In this document: positions 10,307 through 18,288 of the stretch, piece by piece | Position numbering within the stretch: position 1 is the stretch's first letter | Layout: every line of letters begins with the position of its first letter | Source: Bacilli bacterium | GTDB lineage: Bacteria > Bacillota_I > Bacilli_A > RF39 > UBA660 | Direction: 5' to 3' | Assembly: GCA_017542465.1 (NCBI GenBank) | Contig: JAFXXB010000043.1 | Span: 1-37,599, forward strand | DNA: 37,599 nt | Program-made: the position numbers and the translations under genes | The notes under the pieces: model-generated | The model's database searches: none | What the model saw: the letters and a program-made list of their open reading frames with translations, nothing else | What the model was told of the DNA's origin: nothing

Positions 10307-10732
10307 ATGGTAGAGATAAATAATAGAAAAGCCTACTTTGACTACTTTGTTAATAGAGAAATAGAATGTGGTATAGCATTAACTGGTACTGAGATTAAAT
10401 CAATCAGAAAAGGATCAGCTAATTTAAAAGATACATATGCTAGAATTAAAAATAATGAAGTATATTTAGTAAATATGTATATAGCTAAATATGATGAAGG
10501 TCATCAATTCAATCATGATGAAAGAAGACAAAGAAAGCTATTATTACATAAAAAAGAAATTATTAAGTTATCTCAAGAAATAAAAGAACAAGGATTAACT
10601 TTAGTTCCTTTAAAATTATATTTTAAAAATAATCATGCCAAGATCCTTTTAGGAGTATGTAAAGGTAAAAAACTATATGATAAGAGAGAGTCTATTAAAA
10701 AGCGTGATATAGAAAGAGATAATAGATATTAA
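10307..10732 (+). CDS. smpB: SsrA-binding protein SmpB
   Basis: A 141-residue partner of tmRNA in rescue of stalled ribosomes. Recognisable blocks are NRKAYFDYF, a [12 protein letters not shown] core, the [17 protein letters not shown] block and the basic C-terminal tail [17 protein letters not shown], which mimics the codon-anticodon helix. It sits directly behind rnr with a 1-nt gap. The usual neighbour ssrA (tmRNA) is not found in the window. Confidence 0.96.
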   Translation: MVEINNRKAYFDYFVNREIECGIALTGTEIKSIRKGSANLKDTYARIKNNEVYLVNMYIAKYDEGHQFNHDERRQRKLLLHKKEIIKLSQEIKEQGLTLVPLKLYFKNNHAKILLGVCKGKKLYDKRESIKKRDIERDNRY

Positions 10733-10759
10733 AAGTGAATAATTATATTCACTTTTTTT
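10731..10759 (+). terminator. Terminator after smpB
   Basis: Arms AAAAGTGAATA/TATTCACTTTT with an ATTA loop and a T run, overlapping the smpB stop codon. Confidence 0.88.
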
Positions 10760-10765
10760 ATTTAA

Positions 10766-10774
10766 TGTTATAAT
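10766..10774 (+). promoter_or_regulatory. Extended -10 promoter for hpf
   Basis: TGTTATAAT starts 7 nt after the terminator T run. The predicted leader is about 15 nt and consists mostly of the ribosome-binding site AGGAAGGTG. Confidence 0.65.
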
Positions 10775-10795
10775 AAAAGTAGGAAGGTGATAATC

Positions 10796-11326
10796 ATGAA
10801 TATTAATATTCGTGGAGACAAGATGGCTGTAACAGACGCTATCAAAACTTACATAAAGGAGAAGATTGCTAAACTTGATAAGTACTTTGATGATCCTAGT
10901 ACAATTGATGCACATGTATTAATTAGATCTAAGAATAACAAAGATACAATTGAAGTAACAATTCCTGCTAAAGGATTTACTTTAAGAGCTGAAGAATCAA
11001 ATGATGATTTATATGCAGCAATTGACAATGTTCAAGAAGTACTTGAAAGACAAATAAGAAAGAATAAAACTAGATTAAACTCTCGTAAGAATGAAGTACC
11101 TGATATATCATTTACTTATATTGATGTAGATATTGAAGAGGAAGAAGATAGTCAAATAGTTAAGAGAAAAACTATTGAAACTAAACCAATGAGTGAAGAA
11201 GAAGCTATACTTCAAATGGAATTATTAGGTCATGATTTCTTTGTCTATAAGGATGCTGATGAAGAGTGTGTTGCAGTCCTATATAAGAGAAAAGATGGTA
11301 ATTACGGTATAATTTATTCAAAATAA
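10796..11326 (+). CDS. hpf: Ribosome hibernation promoting factor, long form
   Basis: 176 residues. The N-terminal domain (about 1-100; NINIRGDKMAVTDAIKTYIKEKI, LRAEESNDDLYAAIDNV) binds the 30S decoding centre. After a charged linker, the C-terminal domain (about 120-176; KRKTIETKPMSEEEAILQMELLGHDFFVY) makes the dimer contact that joins 70S ribosomes into 100S particles. This two-domain length is typical of Firmicutes. The start is ATG 10796 behind AGGAAGGTG; a GTG at 10787 lies within that site and is not used. It sits directly upstream of secA, as in Bacillus. Confidence 0.94.
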   Translation: MNINIRGDKMAVTDAIKTYIKEKIAKLDKYFDDPSTIDAHVLIRSKNNKDTIEVTIPAKGFTLRAEESNDDLYAAIDNVQEVLERQIRKNKTRLNSRKNEVPDISFTYIDVDIEEEEDSQIVKRKTIETKPMSEEEAILQMELLGHDFFVYKDADEECVAVLYKRKDGNYGIIYSK

Positions 11327-11344
11327 TTGATTTTTAACGATTTT

Positions 11345-11370
11345 AAGCATGGTTTTCCCATGCTTTTTTT
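11345..11370 (+). terminator. Terminator after hpf
   Basis: Stem AAGCATGG/CCATGCTT with a TTTTC loop and seven T residues. Confidence 0.88.
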
Positions 11371-11398
11371 ATTATTTATATATTATTTTAACGATATA

Positions 11399-11407
11399 TG
11401 GTATAAT
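11399..11407 (+). promoter_or_regulatory. Upstream promoter (P1) of secA
   Basis: Extended -10 TGGTATAAT. A transcript from here would cross a hairpin with a T run (11423-11464) before reaching secA. Confidence 0.5.
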
Positions 11408-11422
11408 TTTAAGTGTATGAAT

Positions 11423-11464
11423 GGTTAAAAATAGTTAATTTATAGAAACATATTTAACCTTTTT
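11423..11464 (+). promoter_or_regulatory. Candidate attenuator hairpin in the secA leader
   Basis: GGTTAAA (11423-11429) pairs with TTTAACC (11453-11459), followed by five T residues. The loop is long (23 nt), so terminator strength is uncertain. Confidence 0.35.
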
Positions 11465-11465
11465 A

Positions 11466-11474
11466 TGATACAAT
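11466..11474 (+). promoter_or_regulatory. Proximal promoter (P2) of secA
   Basis: Extended -10 TGATACAAT just after the hairpin T run; the leader would be about 15 nt and contain TGGAGG. Confidence 0.55.
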
Positions 11475-11496
11475 AGAACTTACTGGAGGAAAATTT

Positions 11497-13998
11497 ATGG
11501 GACTACTTAGAGGGTTAATCGATACTGAATATCGTGAATTAAAAAAGTTTAAAAAAATAGCTGATAAAATTGAAGCTTTAAGTGATAAATACTCAGAAAT
11601 GAGTGATGATGAATTAAAGCATACAACTAAAGACTTACAAGAAAAATTAGCAAATGGTAAAACGGTTAATGATGAAGAAATAATTGTACCTGCATTTGCT
11701 GCTGTAAGAGAAGCTGCATGGAGAATTGTTGGTGAAAAACCATATTATGTTCAATTGCTTGGTGGACTTGCATTACATTTTGGTAATATCGCTGAGATGA
11801 AGACTGGTGAAGGTAAAACATTAACTACTATCTTACCTGCATACTTAAATGCACTTGAAGGTAAAGGTGTTCATGTTGTTACAGTTAATGAATACTTAAC
11901 TGAACGTAATGCTGAATGGATGGGACCTATATATGAGTATTTAGGATTAACTGTTGGTGTTAACTTAAATGCTATGTCTATGAATCCTGAAGCTAAGAGA
12001 GAAGCCTATGCATGTGATATTACATATACAACAAACTCTGAAGCAGGTTTTGATTACTTAAGAGATAATATGGTTGTAAGACCAGAAGATAGAGTACAAA
12101 GAGGATTAAACTATGTAATCCTAGACGAAATCGACTCAATGTTAATTGATGAAGCTCGTACTCCATTAATTATATCTGGTGGTAAAGTTAATTCAGCTAA
12201 TTTATATAAAGAAGCAGATAAAGCTGTTAAACAATTAACAGAAGATGAAGATTATACTGTAGATTTAAAGACTAAATCAGTTATGTTAACTGAAGCAGGT
12301 TCTAAGATGATTGAAAAGTTCTTCTCATTAGAGAACTTATATGATTCAAATAATACAGCATTAGTACATCATATTAACCAAGCTTTAAAAGCTAACTATG
12401 GTATGGCTGTTGATGTTGATTATATGGTTAATGGAGAAGGAAAAGTATTAATCATTGATCAATTTACTGGTCGTGTAATGGAAGGTAGACAATTTAGTGA
12501 TGGCTTACATCAAGCACTAGAAGCTAAAGAAGGAGTTCAAATTAATGAAGAAACTCAAACAATGGCTACTATTACATACCAAAATTTCTTCAGAATGTAT
12601 GCTAAGATTTCGGGTATGACTGGTACAGCTAAGACTGAAGAAGAAGAATTTAGAGAAATTTATAACATGTATGTTATTGAAATACCTACTAATAAACCAT
12701 GTATAAGAAAAGATATGGCTGATATTATGTATGCTACTGAATCAGCTAAATATAAAGCTATAGTAGAGTTTATTAGACAAGTACATGAAACAGGGCAACC
12801 TATTCTAGTTGGTACTATTTCAGTAGAAAACAATGAAAGATTATCTAGAATGTTAGATAAGATTGGAATTAAGCATGAAGTATTAAATGCTAAGAATCAT
12901 GCAAGAGAAGCTGAAATAATCGCTAAGGCTGGTGAAAAAGGTGCAGTTACAATTGCAACTAACATGGCTGGTCGTGGTACCGATATTAAATTAGGTAAAG
13001 GTGTAGTTGAACTTGGTGGTTTATGTGTAATTGGTACTGAAAGACATGAATCTCGTCGTATTGATAACCAATTAAGAGGACGTTCAGGACGTCAAGGAGA
13101 TCCAGGTTACTCACAATTCTTTATCTCATTTGAAGATGAATTATTAAAGAGATTTGTACCTGATTCAATTAAGACTGCTGTTCAAAACTTAGGTTTAGAT
13201 GATATGGAACAAATTAGATCTAAGATGTTCACTAAATCTGTTGAATCAGCACAAAAGAAAGTTGAAGGAAACAACTATGATATGCGTAAGAATTTACTTG
13301 ATTACGATAATGTAGTATCTCAACAAAGACAAGTAATCTACAAGAGACGTAATGAAGTATTAGATTCAGAAGATATTCATAGTGTAGTATTAGATTTTAT
13401 TAGAGATTATTTAGATGATATGATTCATTCACATTTAGCTCCAGAAGGATATTTAACTGATGCTGATATAGATGGTATATTAGATGCTGTTAATCCTTCA
13501 ATAAGACATGGTAAATTCCAAGTAGAAGATTTATCTGGTAAGAGTGAAGATGAAGTATATGATTTAATATCTGAAAAGATTATTGAAGAATATGAAAAGA
13601 AGATATCTATAGTTCCTGAAGAAATAGTTAGAGATTTTGAAAGACATATTTCTTTAAGAGTTATTGATGAAGCATGGATTAAACATATAACTGATATGGA
13701 TAACTTAAGAGAAGGTATTGGATTACGTGGCTATGGTCAAAGAAATCCATTACAAGCTTATGCATCTGAAGGTTATGAAATGTTTGAAAGAATGCAAGAT
13801 AGTATTGAACAATCTATAGCTGACTTCTTATTAAGAATGGAAATTAAACAAAACTTCAATGCTAGACCTGTAGAAGGTGTTGCAAATGATGGTAAGAAGA
13901 AAGTTAAAAAGACTGCTACAGCTGAGAAGAAAGTTGGAAGAAATGATCCATGCTGGTGTGGTTCAGGTAAAAAGTTTAAAAACTGTCATGGTAAATAA
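11497..13998 (+). CDS. secA: Preprotein translocase ATPase SecA
   Basis: An 833-residue motor that drives secreted proteins through SecYEG. Visible are the Walker A motif MKTGEGKT (residues 101-108), the DEIDSMLIDEART Walker B/DEAD region, the TGMTGTA block, the second helicase domain (TNMAGRGTDIKLG, RQLRGRSGRQGDPG-type motif), the helical scaffold and wing, and the C-terminal zinc motif CWCGSGKKFKNCH after a short charged linker. The ATG follows TGGAGG at the expected spacing. Bacillus order would put prfB next; here an XRE/DUF4097 pair lies between. secG, secE and lgt are elsewhere in the same window. Confidence 0.97.
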   Translation: MGLLRGLIDTEYRELKKFKKIADKIEALSDKYSEMSDDELKHTTKDLQEKLANGKTVNDEEIIVPAFAAVREAAWRIVGEKPYYVQLLGGLALHFGNIAEMKTGEGKTLTTILPAYLNALEGKGVHVVTVNEYLTERNAEWMGPIYEYLGLTVGVNLNAMSMNPEAKREAYACDITYTTNSEAGFDYLRDNMVVRPEDRVQRGLNYVILDEIDSMLIDEARTPLIISGGKVNSANLYKEADKAVKQLTEDEDYTVDLKTKSVMLTEAGSKMIEKFFSLENLYDSNNTALVHHINQALKANYGMAVDVDYMVNGEGKVLIIDQFTGRVMEGRQFSDGLHQALEAKEGVQINEETQTMATITYQNFFRMYAKISGMTGTAKTEEEEFREIYNMYVIEIPTNKPCIRKDMADIMYATESAKYKAIVEFIRQVHETGQPILVGTISVENNERLSRMLDKIGIKHEVLNAKNHAREAEIIAKAGEKGAVTIATNMAGRGTDIKLGKGVVELGGLCVIGTERHESRRIDNQLRGRSGRQGDPGYSQFFISFEDELLKRFVPDSIKTAVQNLGLDDMEQIRSKMFTKSVESAQKKVEGNNYDMRKNLLDYDNVVSQQRQVIYKRRNEVLDSEDIHSVVLDFIRDYLDDMIHSHLAPEGYLTDADIDGILDAVNPSIRHGKFQVEDLSGKSEDEVYDLISEKIIEEYEKKISIVPEEIVRDFERHISLRVIDEAWIKHITDMDNLREGIGLRGYGQRNPLQAYASEGYEMFERMQDSIEQSIADFLLRMEIKQNFNARPVEGVANDGKKKVKKTATAEKKVGRNDPCWCGSGKKFKNCHGK

Positions 13999-14022
13999 AA
14001 GATTCTTATAGAATCTTTTTTT
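13998..14022 (+). terminator. Terminator after secA
   Basis: Arms AAAGATTC/GAATCTTT with a TTATA loop and a T run, starting at the last base of the stop codon. Confidence 0.85.
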
Positions 14023-14029
14023 ATTGTAG

Positions 14030-14038
14030 TGATATAAT
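14030..14038 (+). promoter_or_regulatory. Upstream extended -10 promoter of the XRE gene
   Basis: TGATATAAT just after the secA terminator. It would give a leader of about 168 nt that passes the proximal promoter and its candidate operators. Confidence 0.45.
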
Positions 14039-14133
14039 ATAATTGTAATGTTAATCATTAGTGCACTTAACATACATAAAAATGTTAATAATTTGATTAA
14101 AGTATATGAAAAATACATCAAATGTTAACACTA

Positions 14134-14170
14134 GTTGCTAAATTTCCAACGCAACTGTATAGAACGCAAC
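14134..14170 (+). promoter_or_regulatory. Proximal promoter and candidate operator of the XRE gene
   Basis: TTGCTA (14135-14140), a 17-nt spacer and TATAGA (14158-14163). Three GTTGC/GCAAC pentamers cover it: 14134-14138 on the -35 (inverted), 14151-14155 in the spacer, and 14166-14170 at the start point. The last two sit in an identical AACGCAAC octamer. This layout suits autorepression by the XRE protein encoded downstream (inference). Confidence 0.5.
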
Positions 14171-14212
14171 CGATTGAATTAGTAAAATGATAGTCAGAAA
14201 GAGGTGATTAGT

Positions 14213-14845
14213 ATGACAATCGGAGAAAGATTGTTAAAACTAAGAAGAGATAAAAATATCTCGCAAGAAGAACTTGCAAACGAGCTAGACGTATCTAGAC
14301 AAACTATATCAAAGTGGGAAACTGATCAATCACTTCCTGACTCTGATAAAATCGTTCCATTATGTAATTATTTTGGAATAACATCTGATGAGTTACTTAC
14401 AGGTAACAAAAATATTGTTGAAAAGAATTTTGAAGACAATAAAAAGAAATTTGCTAGAAATATAGCTATAGCAGTAATGTTATATATTATGTCTTTAGTA
14501 TCTATTATTGTATGTTCTGGATTAATTAACAATGATATTGTTGGAATAGCTTCATTCTTCACATTAATAGCATTAGGTACTGGATTAATTATCTATAGTG
14601 CAATTGCATATGGTGAAAAGAAAGAAAAAGTAGAAACAAAACAAGATAAACACAACAAAAGACTATCTAAACAAATAGAAGGTGTTGTAGGTATTCTTGG
14701 TGTAACTGTTTATTTAATAGTTTCATTCATGACTGGTGCATGGCACATTACATGGATTATTTTCTTAATTGTAGGAATCATTAATCAAATTATTAAATTA
14801 TTATTCACTATATTCACTAAAGAAGAAGGTGAAATAGATGAGTAA
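14213..14845 (+). CDS. XRE-family regulator with C-terminal membrane helices
   Basis: 210 residues. The N-terminal HTH_3/XRE domain (about 4-60) contains NISQEELANELDVSRQTISKWE. The C-terminal half has about four hydrophobic helices (residues about 80-97, 102-124, 159-177, 180-203), so the DNA-binding head is held at the membrane. The start is ATG 14213 behind GAGGTG; the GTG at 14204 lies in that site. The last 8 nt overlap the DUF4097 gene, indicating tight co-expression. Such pairs are often linked to cell-envelope sensing, but the signal and targets are unknown. Confidence 0.88.
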   Translation: MTIGERLLKLRRDKNISQEELANELDVSRQTISKWETDQSLPDSDKIVPLCNYFGITSDELLTGNKNIVEKNFEDNKKKFARNIAIAVMLYIMSLVSIIVCSGLINNDIVGIASFFTLIALGTGLIIYSAIAYGEKKEKVETKQDKHNKRLSKQIEGVVGILGVTVYLIVSFMTGAWHITWIIFLIVGIINQIIKLLFTIFTKEEGEIDE

Positions 14846-15719
14846 GACTTGGTCTATTGTATTATTAATTGTATTAGTTATATTATTAATACTTGTATGT
14901 ACATTCTTTGGTTTCTTAATGGTAAATGGAGGAAAGTTCCCATTTAACTTACAAATAGGTGGATATTCTGAAAAAATAGTTGAAAGTAAAACTGTTGAAT
15001 CTGCAAATATTATTAATGTAGATGTTAATTCTTCAGATGTATTTGTAGAACATTCAACTGATAATAAAATATCTGTTGAATTATATTCTGATTTTGATGT
15101 TGAACATGAGATTACATATAATAACAATGAATTGTTCGTAAAGATGGAACAAAAACCACATATTGTGATTGGTATTCATAAGAGTAATAAAGTAGTTATT
15201 AAAGTGCCTGAATCATATGATAAAGATTTTGTTATCAAGACAACAACAGGAGATATAAATATGGAAACATATGAAAATGCTAATGTTGAAATTGAAGTTA
15301 GAAGTGGTGATGTTAAGGTTCAAAACTTAAATGAATTAAAAGTGACTGATAAAACAGGAGATATTGAAGTTAATTATGTTAAGAAAGCAGATCTAAAGAC
15401 AACAACAGGAGATGTTGAAATAATTAATGTTGATACACTCACTGTTAAAGTAACAACAGGAGATATTAAGGTTGATACTATTAATAATAATTTCACTATT
15501 GAAGGTGATACAGGTAGTGTTAGAATAAGTACTGCTAATGTATTAGATGATTCATCTGTCAATGTTAAAACAGGAGATGTTAAGATTAATTCATTAACTG
15601 GTGCGTTTATTGAAGCTGAAACTAGTACAGGAGATATCAAAATAAATAATAATGATAGAAAATTAGAAAAGACTTGTACAATTAAAACAACAACAGGAGA
15701 TATTAGAGTAAATCAATAA
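14838..15719 (+). CDS. DUF4097-family beta-helix envelope protein
   Basis: 293 residues. One N-terminal membrane helix (about 5-30) is followed by an extracellular domain. From about residue 134 onward, roughly nine TGD(I/V)-type repeats (TTTGDINME, TTTGDVEI, KTGDVKI, TTTGDIRV) recur about every 20 residues, the pattern of a repetitive beta-solenoid. DUF4097 proteins (YvlB/LiaG relatives) are commonly found with envelope-stress regulators. The start is ATG 14838 behind GAAGGTG, overlapping the XRE gene. A role in sensing or buffering membrane stress is inference. Confidence 0.85.
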   Translation: MSKTWSIVLLIVLVILLILVCTFFGFLMVNGGKFPFNLQIGGYSEKIVESKTVESANIINVDVNSSDVFVEHSTDNKISVELYSDFDVEHEITYNNNELFVKMEQKPHIVIGIHKSNKVVIKVPESYDKDFVIKTTTGDINMETYENANVEIEVRSGDVKVQNLNELKVTDKTGDIEVNYVKKADLKTTTGDVEIINVDTLTVKVTTGDIKVDTINNNFTIEGDTGSVRISTANVLDDSSVNVKTGDVKINSLTGAFIEAETSTGDIKINNNDRKLEKTCTIKTTTGDIRVNQ

Positions 15720-15724
15720 TATTA

Positions 15725-15754
15725 AATAAAACAGATGATTTCATCTGTTTTATT
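15725..15754 (+). terminator. Terminator after the DUF4097 gene
   Basis: Perfect 14-bp arms AATAAAACAGATGA/TCATCTGTTTTATT around a TT centre. Confidence 0.88.
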
Positions 15755-15755
15755 A

Positions 15756-15764
15756 TGTTATAAT
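15756..15764 (+). promoter_or_regulatory. Extended -10 promoter for prfB
   Basis: TGTTATAAT starts 2 nt after the terminator arm. Predicted leader of about 18 nt with GAAGTG before the ATG. Confidence 0.6.
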
Positions 15765-15787
15765 GTTAATAGTAAAGAAGTGATAAT

Positions 15788-16889
15788 ATGAATATTAATG
15801 AATTAATTAATAATTATACTGAACTTAAGAATAGATTAGAGTCTATTGGGAGGTCACTTTGACGTCTCTGGTAAAGAGAGCAGATTAGATGAATTAAATA
15901 AAAAACTAAGTGATCCATCAATATATAATAATATTGAAGAATTAACTAATATCAATATGGAAGTATCGTCTATCAATAATATTTTAGATGAATATAAGAA
16001 ATTAGATAGAGATATAAATGGTAATCTAGAAATATTAGAATTATATAAAGAGGATATAGAAGAAGAACTATTAGATGATATAAATAATTCATATAGTTCT
16101 ATAGAATCAAATTTATCATCACTTGAAGTATCAACATTACTTGATGGTGAATTTGATAAAGATAATTGTTATTTAGAAATACATCCTGGTGCAGGTGGAA
16201 CGGAAGCAATGGATTGGGCTTCAATGTTACTTAGAATGTATCAAATGTATTTAGATAAGAACGGATATAAATATGAAATAGTTGACAAACAAGCTGGTGA
16301 TGAAGCTGGTATTAAATCAGTTATGATTCATATAATTCATACATATGCATATGGTTATCTAAAATCTGAAACAGGAGTACATAGATTGGTTAGAATTTCA
16401 CCTTTTAATGCAGCTGGTAAAAGACAAACATCATTTGCCGCTGTAAGTGTTACACCTGAGATTGAAGATGTACCTAAGGATATAGAAGTTAAAGATGAAG
16501 ATATAAGAATAGATATAACTAGAGCATCAGGTAATGGAGGACAGGGAGTTAATACAACAGATTCTGCTGTAAGATTATCTCATATACCAACAGGAATAGT
16601 TATTTATGCTCAACAAGAAAGATCTCAAATAAGAAATAAAGAAATAGCTATGAAGATCTTAAAGTCTAAGTTATATCAGTTAGAAGTAGAAAAGAGACAT
16701 AATGAAATAAATTCATTAAAAGGATCAGATGATATTAACTTTGGTTCTCAAATAAGAAATTATGTATTAGAACCTTATAAGTTAGTTAAAGATGTAAGAA
16801 CAGGATATGAAACAAGTCAGGCTGATAAAGTACTTGATGGTGATATACAAGGTTTCATTGAAAGTTATATAAGAATGAAGAGGGATTAA
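15788..16889 (+). CDS. prfB: Peptide chain release factor RF2, with programmed +1 frameshift
   Basis: RF2 recognises UGA and UAA. The ATG at 15788 opens 24 codons that end in CTT followed by in-frame TGA (15860-15862). Skipping T15860 joins this to the long frame ending at 16889, giving about 366 residues, the usual RF2 length. The class-specific SPF tripeptide (RISPFNAAGKRQTS) and the catalytic GGQ (SGNGGQGVNTTDSAVRLSH) are present, as is the HPGAGGTEAMDWA block. Reading only from 15846 would lose the real N-terminus. The gene lies in the usual secA/prfB region and is followed 1 nt later by a YitT-family gene, as near Bacillus yvjA. Confidence 0.96.
15848..15863 (+). promoter_or_regulatory. 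RF2 programmed +1 frameshift site
   Basis: A Shine-Dalgarno-like GGGAGG (15848-15853), a 3-nt spacer, then CTT-TGA-C (15857-15863). Stimulator, spacer and slippery codon/stop match the classic prfB recoding site, which couples RF2 synthesis to RF2 shortage at UGA. Confidence 0.95.
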
Positions 16890-16890
16890 A

Positions 16891-17703
16891 ATGAAATATG
16901 TTAAATTGATATTAGGATCATTGCTTATTGCACTAACATTTAATTTTTTACTATTACCTTATAATTTTATATCATTTGGTGATGTAGGATTAGGAGTAAT
17001 ATTTGGTAATATTATTAATATACCTGTTCCATTTATAATTCTATTTATAAATATAATAGTTATATTAGTTTCATTATTAATCAATCCAACTAATAGTTAT
17101 AAATATTTATTACCATCATTATTAATTCCAGTATTTATGTATGCTTTGTCATTCTTAAATGTTACCGTTGAATTACCAGAAAAAGTATTAGTAATGGTTA
17201 TATCTGCTATATTTATAGGATTTGGTTATTCTCTTATTTATCAATCAGGTTATAAGGGTAATACAATATTTTTACTTGAAGAGGATTTTGGTGATTATAC
17301 AAAAATACATACTCAAGTATATTCAAGTGTAGTTGATATTTTAGTTGTTATTACATTTATATTTCAACAAAACTTTGAATTAGCGGTATATTCATTATTC
17401 ATTATGGCAATAGCTAGATTTATTGTTAATAAAGCAAGATATAATATAAATGATTCGAAAATGTTCTATGTAATTACTGATAAAGAAAAAGAAATAAAAG
17501 AATATATTATTAGAACATTAGGATATGAATTAACTGAATTAGATGTAAAAGGTGGTTACACAAAGAAAAAGAGATCTATATTGTTATCGGTTATATCAGC
17601 TAAAGATTATTTTAGATTAAAATCTGGAATAATGAATATTGATGAACATGCCTTTGTTGCTATAACTGATACATATGATGTCATTAATAGGAAGGCGTTC
17701 TAA
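16891..17703 (+). CDS. YitT-family membrane protein (DUF161 + DUF2179)
   Basis: 270 residues. Six hydrophobic segments fill residues 1-180 (YitT/DUF161), with the family-like PYNFISFGDVGLGVIFG and QSGYKGNTIF stretches. The C-terminal soluble domain (about 190-270; MFYVITDKEKEIKEYIIRTL... AFVAITDTYDVINRKAF) is DUF2179. Molecular function is unestablished for the family; transport is plausible. It begins 1 nt after prfB with AGAGGG upstream, and its stop overlaps the next start (TAATG), so all three are one operon. Confidence 0.85.
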   Translation: MKYVKLILGSLLIALTFNFLLLPYNFISFGDVGLGVIFGNIINIPVPFIILFINIIVILVSLLINPTNSYKYLLPSLLIPVFMYALSFLNVTVELPEKVLVMVISAIFIGFGYSLIYQSGYKGNTIFLLEEDFGDYTKIHTQVYSSVVDILVVITFIFQQNFELAVYSLFIMAIARFIVNKARYNINDSKMFYVITDKEKEIKEYIIRTLGYELTELDVKGGYTKKKRSILLSVISAKDYFRLKSGIMNIDEHAFVAITDTYDVINRKAF

Positions 17704-18194
17704 TGAAAAAGTTGAAGTTATTATTAATTGTTATTTTAGGAGTATTAGTTTTTACTGGATGTAATTCAAAAAAGACTTCTATAACTGGTACTGATTTTTC
17801 TAAACAAGTTGGTGGAATAGTAAGTTTAAATAATTATTCTTCTCATTATGGATTAGCTAAACAAGCATATCAAACTGATAACACAGAATATAAAGTTTTA
17901 TTTGTTGAAGGTAATACTATATCTGATATTAAAGGTATGTATATAGATGAAGTTAAGAATGTTTATGCTAAAGCAGGTATAGTAGAAGAAACAAGCCAAG
18001 ATGAAGGAACTAATGCTGTAGATAAGAAATATACTAAAAGAACTGCAGCTGGTAAGAATTGGTCATCTATTGAAATAACAACTGATATTTCATATTACTA
18101 TCTTATATATGTAGATAATACATTACTATACTTAGAAGGTAATAATGATAAGAAAGATATATTAGTAAAAGTAAAAGATACTATTAATTATTAG
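17703..18194 (+). CDS. Putative lipoprotein of unknown function
   Basis: 163 residues. A Lys-rich start, a hydrophobic run and VFTGC (Cys20) form a plausible lipobox, to be processed by Lgt (encoded in this window) and a signal peptidase II. The rest is a small soluble domain with no family I recognise, ending in a basic/acidic C-terminus. The start overlaps the YitT stop by 1 nt, giving translational coupling. Confidence 0.75.
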   Translation: MKKLKLLLIVILGVLVFTGCNSKKTSITGTDFSKQVGGIVSLNNYSSHYGLAKQAYQTDNTEYKVLFVEGNTISDIKGMYIDEVKNVYAKAGIVEETSQDEGTNAVDKKYTKRTAAGKNWSSIEITTDISYYYLIYVDNTLLYLEGNNDKKDILVKVKDTINY

Positions 18195-18204
18195 TATCTT
18201 TTTT
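18173..18204 (+). terminator. Terminator of the prfB operon
   Basis: Eleven-bp arms AAAAGATACTA/TAGTATCTTTT with an 8-nt loop; the stop codon lies in the right arm. Confidence 0.85.
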
Positions 18205-18219
18205 ATGTAAAACTATATT

Positions 18220-18268
18220 GTAAACTATATATTTAGTTTACTTTATAATATACATTCTAGTGTATAAT
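18220..18268 (+). promoter_or_regulatory. Promoter with palindromic candidate operator
   Basis: GTAAACTA (18220-18227) and TAGTTTAC (18234-18241) form an 8-bp inverted repeat with a 6-nt centre; a near copy of the left arm (GTAAAACTA) starts just upstream at 18207. Downstream are TATAAT at 18244-18249 and TGTATAAT at 18261-18268. The palindrome sits where a repressor would block the -35 region. The regulator is unknown. Confidence 0.4.
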
Positions 18269-18288
18269 TATACTAGGAAGTGGTAGAT

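Noticed and set aside
10733-10800. tmRNA (ssrA), expected after smpB
   Set aside because: No tRNA-Ala-like ends or tag frame; the interval holds only a terminator and the hpf promoter.
15846-16889. prfB as a plain gene starting at TTG 15846
   Set aside because: That start lies inside the frameshift stimulator and would drop the conserved N-terminus; the +1 frameshift model from ATG 15788 gives normal RF2.
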